Shown: in pieces, positions 34,142 through 42,784 of the stretch
How the letters are laid out: every line of letters starts with the position of its first letter
How positions within the stretch are numbered: the stretch's first letter is position 1
DNA from: Symbiodinium kawagutii
Taxonomy: Eukaryota > Sar > Dinophyceae > Suessiales > Symbiodiniaceae
Direction of reading: 5' to 3'
Assembly (NCBI GenBank): GCA_009767595.1
Contig: VSDK01018633.1
Location: 180,201-244,200 of the forward strand
DNA: 64,000 nt
Made by a program: the position numbers and the translations under genes
Notes under the pieces: generated by a model
Seen by the model: only the letters and a program-made list of their open reading frames with translations
Told to the model about the DNA's origin: nothing
The model's database searches: none

Positions 34142-36039
34142 CTAAACATTAAGTATGATTGCGGGATGATTGCGGGTTAGCGTCCAAAACCGCACCTGGT
34201 TCACCAGGTAAACATGCTTGCGTGGCTCCAAAGGTCTGACAGACGGGCATCGCAACCAGTCTTCGATGGCTTGCCGGTAATCTGATGGAGTTGACAGCTC
34301 ACTTTGAGAAGACAAAAAGGAGGATAAGATGCTGAAAGTCTGATCAAGATCTTCATGTGAATGACCGCTCTGTAGCGTTCGGAGCTCTGCTCGGCGAATC
34401 CGCCTGCTGGCGGTTAGACCGCTCAACAAGCGGAGTACCGCATTGTTTTTCAGTTCCTTGCTGCTGTTGTCTCCAAAGGCTATCACCTCATAGCGCTTGA
34501 GGTCCACAGTTGGGTCCTGGGCTAGCAAATGCATGCAATGAGCTAGGATCTCGCATGTCCACGATGAAGTCTGATGGACATAGGGCTCCGCCAGCACAAT
34601 GATCGTTGCGTATCCGTGTATGATTGCAGCCGTGCAGGTCAAGCACGGCCGGATGAAGGAGTTGAAATCCTTCGATTGCAGAGCTAACCCTTTCGGGTAG
34701 CTATATTTAGCATGGTCCATTGAATCCAAGGTTATGACCACTGTCCGGTCACCGCTGGATTGAGGTCCAAGGCGGCTCAAAGTCCTCGATGACCAATAAG
34801 CCATCCTGTCTCGGTACTGCCGATCCAGATGTCGGCGGTACATCAGAAGCTGCTGCCTCCGAGCTTCCTCATCGGCGCCCAGCTTTGCAATCAAGAGTTT
34901 GTGACGAATGCACGTTGAACAAGACTTGTGCTGCGAACGCGGACGAATAAATAATGTGCTGCCAAAGCCTTCTTCCCAGGCCTGATCTCATCCAATGATG
35001 AGCGCACAAAACCAACATAGCTGCCCACCCAAACATTTTGAAAAATATGCATTTTAATTCATCAACAAAACATCTGGCTGCATTCAAACCGAGTTTCTCT
35101 TGAAAACACTTTTCTGCTGAATTTCAAAGTCGGGCCGAGCTCAGCTGCACATAGCTGAAAATAAGAGAATATGGTTCCAGCAGGCAAGAACTTGACATCA
35201 CGATGATGGCCAGATCGTTCTTCCTGATGCTTCACATAGGAGCGAGGTCTGCGCCCCCTTCTCTTCAAAGGTCCTGATGTATCCTTCTCTGCAGTTTTCC
35301 CCAAGGAAAGATCAGTGACCCCTTCGGGCAACGGTTCTGCCATTTGATGGTATGCAGTGAGTAGCCATTCATGGATTTTTACTCTGACACTGTCACTGGA
35401 TGGGATGATTTTGTTTTTCCTCGGAGTATATCTCAAATCCAAAGGGCAAATCTCAGCACCAGCCAGAATGGCAGCTCGCAAACGTCGAAATCGTGCTTTT
35501 CCAACACCCAGCAACAATCTCCAACTCCTTTGACATACTGGGTGACCTAGCAACGTGAGCCCACATCTGTCCCCGGTCTCTTGCTTCTTCAGCATGCCAA
35601 AGACCTGGCAATGGCGCAGTTGTTGCTCCATCATTGTGAGAAAAATACAACCAACAACATGTATCCTTAATTCATTGTTTAGCGATGGAAAAGAATGGGT
35701 GAAACCGGCCTCTTGATCAGCAGCTTGTTTTTCCATTCGGTGCAAATTCAAGCGAAACTTCAAGACTTCGTCGAAAGCATCCTGTGTTCTGAAAGGGGAA
35801 CGGCATTCCACGGTCTTACACCTGCAGTTCGCTGTAGTTACACTTCTCAAAGCATTTCGGGCTGACGCCAATGATCTGCTTTCAGACAGACTCTTCCTCT
35901 TACTTCTCTGCGATGAGAATTTGGCAGGGGCTGTTGGATTTGGGACAGCTGCAAAGTTCCTACTTGAATTCGAAGAAGATGCAACTGCTACATCGTTCTC
36001 ATCATCAGACAATTGGGTGATATCTGCCAAGAGGGCCAT
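34142..36039 (-). CDS. DUF7869-like (DDE transposase-like) protein, two exons
   Basis: Join of 35,110-36,039 (310 codons) and 34,142-34,981 (279 residues plus stop) gives a 589-residue protein. The 128-base intron has a GTGTTT donor and a TCAG acceptor and is in phase 0 on both sides. The start MALLADITQLSDDE resembles that of the KRPAA gene. A Cys cluster NCRCKTVEC lies near residues 71-79 and a basic RRGRRPRS near 260. FSRK joined to AWEEGFGSTLFIRPRSQHK restores a continuous region, followed by CSTC (331-334). The second half carries LDSMDHAKY (D396, D399), FGDNSSKELKN (D481) and GHSHEDLDQ (516-524). This D...DN...GHxHED series is that of DUF7869-type proteins, thought to be transposase-derived with an RNase H-like fold. 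All candidate acidic residues are present and no stop interrupts it. It is the best candidate for the transposase of the surrounding element. Confidence 0.75.
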
Positions 36040-36591
36040 CCGGTCTGGGCAAAAACCATGGCGACCGCGATAGGCTTCTCCACTACAGAAACCAAAACAA
36101 TGATACCATACATAATTCTCAATTCACGCAAATGGTTTTTCACAATGTCTAGTCACCTTGTCTCATGTTAGTTTCATTCTAAAGGAACTCATGTTGATAT
36201 TTGATCCCATCAGTATATGCCTGGGATGGATTGCTTGATAAAAAAACCTAGAACGTCTAGTCATCCTGTTTCACATTTCATTCCAAAGGAACTCTGAATC
36301 ATCCTATGTGCATGCTTGATCCCATCAGCATATGCCTGGGATAGTCATTGGTTGATACAAAGAAACGCTGCATCAACCGTTTTCCGTCACTGAACAACTT
36401 CCAAATTGATGGTAACCATCTTCTCTGGTCAAGAGCGAGACACTTTCCAGCAAAGTTGGAATTATTTTTTCGCAGTTCGACCCCGCTTCAAATCAAAGCA
36501 AAGCCTGCACTAATTGAGGTAACATGGCTTCAGCTGAAGTCCCTCGTAGATCTAATTGTGCAATCTACAGATATCATATGATATCATCATC

Positions 36592-37302
36592 TTAAAATGA
36601 GTTCCAGTCATCATCACTATCAGACTCGCCATGCAAATTGCCTCGACGACGCAGCTCGTGTCTGATCCTCTTGGCCAACTCTTTGGCTTTGATAGAGTTC
36701 TGAGTTGGCAGGCAACTGAGCAAAATCACCATCATTTTTTCCTTGTTAAAACTCAGAAAAAAATCCGATCAAAAACCATTGGGTCTAAGGGTCGCTGTTC
36801 ATCAAGTAGGAGTGCTTATCTTGAAGAGAATGCAAGGACATGGTTTGAAGGATACGCTGCTGAACAATTTGCGGAGGAGGATTCTGCTTCACGATATCCT
36901 CATTCTTCGTCGGAAGAATGATCACCATCACTGTCTGAACAGTAACACAGAACAGGCGTGCCCGAGATGGCTTGGGAAAAACAGCTTGCAAAATGCAATG
37001 TGAGAGGCGCAAGGACAGGAACATGGGAATTCAAAACTGAATAAAGCAAGTGAAGGAGAACAAAGCTTAACATGTGGCAGAGACACTCCCCGGGTCAAGA
37101 GTAGTTCAACATGTTTACCTTCAATTCCAAACACTGCACCCCCAAGGTTTGGAAAGAGACAGGCATCTTCGAGTTTGATGATTTCAGACACTCCCAAATT
37201 TCGAGAAGAAGGAGTTGCAACAAGTTTGCTTTGTAGTACATCCAAGGGAGAAAGTGAACCCGTTGACTGCTGAACTGCAAAAAACCGCTTCAATGTGAAC
37301 AC
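36592..37302 (-). CDS. candidate gene with acidic C-terminus, exons uncertain
   Basis: The minus strand shows LSPLDVLQSKLVATPSS, then GVSEIIKLEDACLFPNLGG and GIEGKHVELLL at about 37,080-37,300. Two alternative acidic endings follow: SDGDHSSDEE with a stop at 36,900, and AKELAKRIRHELRRR...SDSDDDW with a stop at 36,592. They could be alternative last exons or ends of different genes. A plus-strand frame over 36,790-36,920 is also open, so strand is not certain there. Confidence 0.35.
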
Positions 37303-37348
37303 TTCAACATCTCACACAGGAATCTTTGCAGCATGAAACGACTCGCAG

Positions 37349-37370
37349 AGCGGCACTTACCTAAGCCGCT
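37349..37370. repeat. AGCGGC...GCCGCT hairpin
   Basis: Preceded by ACTCGCAG with loop ACTTACCTAA, nearly identical to the copy at 23,190 although 14 kb away. Confidence 0.6.
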
Positions 37371-37509
37371 GCACCTTTGAACTGATCCACTGAGTCACTA
37401 TTTTCCTGCCCATTTCAAGTTCAATGTCACAACATCATCAAAAAATCACAGCCGGCCACCCAAGCTGGAACGGTTTAGATCGCGGCTCCGGGCCCATGCT
37501 GAAATCGGT

Positions 37510-38560
37510 TCACTTTCGCTTCTTGCCCTGAGTGGCATCAGCCTCATAGTGAAAAGACTTTCCATGGGTCAGCACACTGCTCAGCATCTTCTTCGGCACA
37601 TGAAAGAGATCCTCCAAGGTGAGAGAGTCGTTCACCCTGCTGGTCACAACAACGTTGCGGAACGTGATCTTTGCATGGACAAGCTCAGCCTGACAAACAA
37701 TGACTGACGCTGATTGACTCAATAAATCCTGTGTAAAACGAATTGCATTCAATGAGCAGCATCTCAAAACCTCTGACCAATCTTTGAATTGATGCCAAGA
37801 AACATTGGTATACTTGTTGGACGCCTGGAGGAGTTGGTGAGTCTGCGTGATGACGTCGTCCTTCATCAGCGCATGCTTCTCAAAGGTCTTCTGCGGGATC
37901 ACCTCAGAGCCACCAGCGTTGTAGTAGCGGATCTTGAACTTCTCCTTGCTCGATGGTTCAATCTCCAGCTGCACGATGAGTTGGGCCAACACTGTGACAG
38001 CCAAACAATCATCTGGAGCGGTCTTTCCTCACCAGGTTCCAGCCAACAAGAGACACGATTGTCAGTCTAGGATTTTTTCTTCAGGCCACATTATCCTACA
38101 AGGATCGCAATCTAATCTGGAGACAGGTTGGGGCCAAGTCATCTCGCAAAAAACGCATCTTTTTTTTAAAACCCCACTCACATCACTTGCAAAGAATTAA
38201 TGGTGAATGAATTTAATTTCATTGAAATCAAAATAAAGAACATCAAACAAAGGGAGATTGATAATCACCCAAGGATCGCTGAAGAATCATGGCTTTGCGC
38301 CACTTCAAGGACACCAGCTTCATGACTTGCCACTTGTACGACACCATGGGGTCAGCTCCCAGCACGATCTCATGTTCCTTCAGCTTCTCTGGCTTGAGCT
38401 TGGCATTCTTGTCCCAGTTCTCGACCATCTCGTCGAGCAACTCGGCAAGCTTCGTGGTCGCAACTGGGCCACACTTGCCCCAATGATTCATGTTCTTCAA
38501 AGGGTTGTCCTTCAGGACAGTTGCACGGCGCAAGTGCTTCTGCTGCATCTTCCCCGACAT
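37510..38560 (-). CDS. small basic protein, three exons, unrecognised
   Basis: Exons are 38,269-38,560, 37,804-37,991 and 37,510-37,689. Donors are GTGATT and GTTTCT; acceptors are CACAG and GTCAG. All phases agree, giving 219 residues from MSGKMQQKHLRRATVLK to the C-terminal KKRK before the stop. Other stretches are MVSYKWQVMKLVSLKWRKA, KEKFKIRYYNAGGSEVIP and LEDLFHVPKKML. The protein is Lys-rich; the terminal KKRK could act as a nuclear signal. An in-frame extension upstream of the Met cannot be excluded because the stretch before it is also open. No family is recognised. It lies between the transposase gene and the Pro/Ser-rich gene, all in one direction. Confidence 0.55.
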
Positions 38561-38595
38561 AGCACACAGGACACAGGGACACGAAGCTATCACTG

Positions 38596-38617
38596 AGCGG
38601 CTGCTGGAAATGCCGCT
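38596..38617. repeat. AGCGGC...GCCGCT hairpin
   Basis: Loop TGCTGGAAAT, preceded by CACTG rather than GCAG. It lies just upstream of the start of the small basic-protein gene. Confidence 0.5.
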
Positions 38618-38889
38618 GGCCAAAACAACACCAAGAAATCATTTCATCAAACAACACTGGTTTCACTACGGTAAACACGGCTGCATGAAATCAAGGCAAT
38701 CAGGCACTTCTTGGCATCAGACATGTCAGAATGGTTTCTCAACGACCCATGCCAATTTCAAATTGAAGACTCAGAACTGAATTCTCTCTGAATGACGACC
38801 TCTTGGCTCATTGATTCTATGAACAAAAAAAGAATTAAACCAGGTTTCAAACCAAACATCAAAATCATACTTGGAAGTACACACGGCAG

Positions 38890-40379
38890 TCACCAACTAT
38901 GGCTGTCAGCAAGCTTCATTTTTCTTGCACGTTTGGTAGTGAACCAATATTGATAATACTCTTGGTTGCTACCGCCACGCTTCCTGTTGTAACCCTTCAG
39001 CTGCCTCTCCAATGCTCGGTTTGACACTGGCCGTGGTGGCAACAGGGGTTCGGGTGGCCTCATCGAAGATGAAGAAGAAGATCCCAACTGCGGTGGCAGA
39101 TGTGGCTCTGGCGGCCTCGTCGAAGATGAGGACGGCATGGATGCCGCCACGCCAAAAAATCTTGGCGGCAACAACGGCTCAGGCGGCCTCATCGAAGATG
39201 AAGGTGCAGCTGTTGATGAACTCGGCATAGCTTTGGGTGGAGGCGGAGGCGGCCGTGGCGTCATTGAAACATTGTGGCCAGTGCCAGCCAAGACTGAATT
39301 ACTGTCAACAGTCCCATGCTCGGGTGTGGCGCCAGAGCTGCTCAATGAAGGTGTGCTCGCAGGGCGCTCATCCACAGGAGAAGGATCAACACCAGAAGGC
39401 ACATCAGCCACTGAACAGCTTGACCTGCCTGCTGCAGCGGCGCCAGTAGACTCAGAAGAAACACTTGCGGTTGCTGCCGCGCTACCACCTCCCGCATCAG
39501 GCGTGACATCATGAAAATCACATTCACCACGTATCACACGTTCAAAATGAGCAATGGCAGCTGCTCGTTTCGCATCATACTCAGCATCGTCCATTTCATG
39601 GGCGCTATCTTCTGGCCACGCTAAAATCAATGTCTGAGCATGGGTTCATGATTGGAAATGAAATTGGTATTGAATGGTGGAATTGGCATTGAATATTGGA
39701 TGGTCCACAATTCCAACAACTACATGTTGTTTGATGTATCACCTCATTTAAAAACGCAACATCATTTCAAACCTGGCTGGGAAAAATGCGGGCCGAGACA
39801 GACATCGAATGAAGAGAGCAAGGACATCATGTTTCCCTGGGATCAGGTTGGAAGGACACAAGCTAAAATTTTCCCAAATCAAACGTGTTACACTTAAAAG
39901 TGTTTCCACGGAAGAAATCACGAGGAGTTGTCCTGTTTTTTTTTACCTTGAAAGCTAGGTCATGTGGGAGGTTCCTCAAAACGATTCGTTTTGATGAGGT
40001 TTTCCCAGAAAACTTAAATCAGCTTGAACCAGGCAGATCAAGCAACCACATCAAAATCAGCTCACTGACGGTTCACATTCTGGCCGCGAAGGGCGATGGC
40101 GACGATTTGCGCTTTAGCGGCGTCAATCTCATTATGCAGCTGCCCCATCCATTGAAAGATCATAGGTCGGACCGCTTCTAAGAACAGGATGTTTTGATGC
40201 TGACCCAAACCATGAGCATCCAACTCATCGATGAGCTCGTCCGCAGCTTGGATGTACACTCCCATGTGTGTCTTCAAGTGCTCTTTGACATGAATAGACT
40301 CCATCAATGGAAGCAGTTCGCCCCGGGGGTCGGCCATGGCTTTGGCAATGTCTAAAATCAAAACTGTTGCGCACGTCAC
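38890..40379 (-). CDS. Pro/Ser-rich protein, at least two exons, unrecognised
   Basis: An upstream exon at about 40,062-40,379 reads PRGELLPLMESIHVKEHL, then QAADELIDELDAHGLGQHQN and FQWMGQLHNEIDAAKAQI, and looks helical. The main exon (about 38,890-39,625) reads DDAEYDAKRAAAIAHFERV. A low-complexity Ala/Ser/Pro section follows with three imperfect repeats of SSSMRPPEPLLPP (about 39,004-39,230). It ends in a basic tail (YNRKRGG, TTKRARKMKLADSHSW) with a stop at 38,890. Whether both exons belong together is inferred from strand and proximity. Confidence 0.4.
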
Positions 40380-40581
40380 AGTCCATCAGTCAAAATTCAG
40401 ACTAAATGTGGTTAGTAAAAAATGTTGATGGCTCAGTGTGGGAATTAACATCAAATGCATTCATTCAAACATTCATTTCCATGGCCTGCCAAAAACAATT
40501 TTTGGGATGACAATTCAAGAAGCCAAAACATTGCAAAAACAGATCGGTCACTCGTTCCAAAAACAGAAGACATGACTGCAG

Positions 40582-40599
40582 AGCGGATTCAATTCCGCT
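40582..40599. repeat. AGCGGA...TCCGCT hairpin
   Basis: Same compensated arms as at 31,009, preceded by ACTGCAG, 6-base loop. Confidence 0.55.
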
Positions 40600-40734
40600 G
40601 GAAACAAGATAGAAACACATGTAAGAAACAGATTGACATGAGATGACCTTGGTTGCCCGACAAAGATCAATGCCGCGTTAAACCAAACACAATCATAAAT
40701 TATCCATTATCATTTTCATGAATGTTTTTCTTTT

Positions 40735-40746
40735 TCATCAACTCTA
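40735..40746. other. LINE target-site duplication, left copy
   Basis: TCATCAACTCTA here recurs exactly at 41,858-41,869, directly after the LINE's 3' tail. Confidence 0.8.
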
Positions 40747-41764
40747 TGGAGTTTCTCATAGCCGGCCTTTTGACATCCGAGGTGGGGTCCGACAAGGTTG
40801 TGTCCTCAGCCCACGTCTATTTTGTGCGGTTTTGCAAATGGCCATGTCTGAATGGAGGCTACATATGTCACATGCCGGGATTGATTTGCAGGACGGTGGA
40901 CCTCCGTTGCTGGATTTGCGTTTCGCCGATGACATATTGATTTTTGCCACTTCACCCGGAATGATCACCGAGTTGTTGGACACATTAGTGTCATCATTGA
41001 ATGCAGTGGGTTTGAAACTAAACCCATCGAAAACAAAAATCCTCACAACCCAAGCGCAGCCACCCACATCATTGACGACACCAGCTGGTCTTTCTTTTGA
41101 GGTTCTTGGAAAAGAAATGTGTCACAAATGGTTGGGTTGCTTGATTTCCACTCGAGCTGCCGGTAGCCATGCTGCAGATGTTGAATACCACTTGCAATGT
41201 GCCTCACGTGCATTCCATGCAAACCGAGAATTTTTGTGCAACAAAAATGTTTCATTGATTAAACGACTGCATTATTTTGATGCTTTGGTAACACCTGTCG
41301 CTTGTTTCGCCGCAGCTCATCGCAAAGTCTACCTGGATGACTTGAAGGCTGTTGATGTTCATTTTCGACGATTGCTTCGCAGTGTTGTCGGACCACCTGG
41401 TGATACGGATTGGTCCTTGCCATGGCACCAGATTCTGCACAGGTGGAATGCACGGGTAGAAGTTGCTGTTGACAGGGCTGGTGTAAAACCTTGGTCAACG
41501 ATTTGTTTGACGCAATATTGGAAATTTGCCAGTTATGTTGCCACTTTACCGGAGGATCGATGGGCCAAACGCATTCTAGCCTGGAACCCTTCATTTCGGA
41601 GACGGCCAGGACGTCCACAGCACGTTTGGCAAACTGCACTGGAAACATATTGCCGGTACAGACAACTGGGTGATTGGCAAGTGGCAGCTGCAAATTCGTG
41701 TGTTTGGCCACTGCATTTGGAACAGTTTGTTGCCTTCACAACTCGTGCCGGCCATAGCTGGTAG
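40747..41764 (+). pseudogene. LINE reverse transcriptase, C-terminal part
   Basis: The open frame covers the C-terminal half of a non-LTR reverse transcriptase. RGGVRQGCVLSPRLF is RT block 4 and LRFADDILIF contains the catalytic FADD (YADD variant). VGLKLNPSKTKIL and HKWLGCLIS follow, then the C-terminal RRRPGRPQHVWQTALE typical of dinoflagellate LINEs. The upstream RT blocks and any endonuclease are missing because of 5' truncation. An ATG at 40,718 in host DNA lengthens the frame by about ten codons; this is fortuitous. The protein ends GHSW at 41,764, followed by a short 3' UTR. Not functional as a full element. Confidence 0.85.
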
Positions 41765-41857
41765 CCGTTTTCTTTCCAATATGTACATACAGCGCTAGCC
41801 TGCGCCCTCAAAGGGCTGCCCGCATTGGGCATGCGGGTGTGACTGACTGACTGACTG
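40747..41857 (+). mobile_element. 5'-truncated LINE retrotransposon
   Basis: The insertion is bounded by a perfect 12-bp direct repeat, TCATCAACTCTA. The 5' end starts inside the reverse-transcriptase coding region. The 3' end has two GC-rich inverted repeats (GCCCTCAAAGGGC; CCCGCATTGGGCATGCGGG) and a (TGAC)n tail. It lies on the plus strand, opposite to all other coding sequence in the block, about 110 bases inside the right terminal inverted repeat. Perfect duplication and an intact frame indicate a recent event. Confidence 0.85.
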
Positions 41858-41869
41858 TCATCAACTCTA
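41858..41869. other. LINE target-site duplication, right copy
   Basis: Exact copy of 40,735-40,746, immediately after the (TGAC)n tail. Confidence 0.8.
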
Positions 41870-41969
41870 CCACAATATGGCCAGCGCTTAAATCCACTGC
41901 GCCAACATGTGGCTTTAAACCATAACCATTTCCCAAGGCTTGGGGCCGAGCCATTGCAGACACTGACAC

Positions 41970-42159
41970 TTGACGTTGACAACCAATGCTCAACAAGGCT
42001 TGGGCTCAGGCAACTGCACATACTTGTTGTTGGCTCAGAAAAGCTTGGGCACAGGCAACTGCGCGCACTTGATGTTGACAACCAAACAGAGCTTGGGCCC
42101 AAGATAAACCTTGGTTCCCTGATTGCATCCTGAAGCCCCTATTGACTGGCACAAGCCTT
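41970..42159 (-). repeat. right terminal inverted repeat
   Basis: Reverse complement of 20,149-20,338 with seven substitutions, all in the inner half, and no indels. The inner continuation (41,870-41,969) has only weak GCCCCAAGCC similarity to the left subterminal repeats. Confidence 0.8.
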
Positions 42160-42163
42160 AAAT
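42160..42163. other. AAAT target-site duplication, right copy
   Basis: Pairs with 20,145-20,148; the satellite resumes directly with CACAAGCGGGG. Confidence 0.65.
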
Positions 42164-42392
42164 CACAAGCGGGGATTTCCAAAACGTAAGGGAACTGAAT
42201 TTCGGGGATTTAAAAATCACAAGCGGGGATTTCCAAAACGTAAGGGAACTGAATTTCGGGGATTTGAAAATCACAAGCGGGGATTTGGAAAACGTCAGGG
42301 AACTGAATTTCGGGGACTTAAAAATCACAAGCGGGGATTTCCAAAACGTAAGGGAACTGAATTTCGGGGACTTAAAAATCACAAGCGGGGAT

Positions 42393-42416
42393 TTGCATCA
42401 TGAAGCCCCTATTGAT
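42393..42416 (+). other. fragment of the terminal inverted repeat inside the satellite
   Basis: TTGCATCATGAAGCCCCTATTGA matches the right inverted repeat (42,124-42,146) with one mismatch. It replaces 24 bases of a satellite unit by 24 others, so the 54-bp register is kept. Confidence 0.7.
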
Positions 42417-42784
42417 TGCGGGGATTTAAAAATCACAAGCGGGGATTTCCAAAACGTAAGGGAACTGAATTTCGGGGATTTAAAAATCACAAGCGGGGAT
42501 TTCCAAAACGTAAGGGAGCTGAATTTCGGGGATTTAAAAATCACAAGCGGGGATTTGGAAAACAAAAGGGAACTGAATTTCGGGGATTTAAAAATCACAA
42601 GCGGGGATTTGGAAAACGTAAGGGAACTGAATCTCGGGGAGTCAAAAATCACAAGAGCGGATTTCCAAAACGTAAGGGAACTGAATTTCGGGGATTTGAA
42701 AATCACAAGCGGGGATTTGGAAAACGTCAGGGAACTGAATTTCGGGGATTTAAAAATCACAAGCGGGGATTTCCAAAACGTAAG

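Larger units (their letters stand above)
20149..42159. mobile_element. 22-kb element with terminal inverted repeats inserted in the satellite
   Basis: The block is bounded by 190-bp inverted repeats (20,149-20,338 and 41,970-42,159). They differ at only seven positions and are identical over about the outer 95 bases. Satellite with the same unit and the same orientation abuts both ends, with a 4-bp direct duplication AAAT. Inside are a complete DUF7869-like transposase gene, several other spliced minus-strand genes, a LINE insertion and repeats not found in the flanks. What is seen: ends, duplication, satellite continuity. What is inferred: that it moved as one DDE-type DNA transposon. The alternative is two related satellite-edge sequences brought together by rearrangement. 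Confidence 0.6.

Noticed and set aside
40718..40746. ATG at 40,718 as the true start of the reverse transcriptase
   Set aside because: The first ten codons lie in host DNA and in the target duplication; the LINE itself begins at 40,747.
20149..42159. Simple inversion of a single satellite edge as origin of the block
   Set aside because: An inversion would flip the satellite on one side; both arrays have the same orientation and the AAAT duplication fits insertion better.
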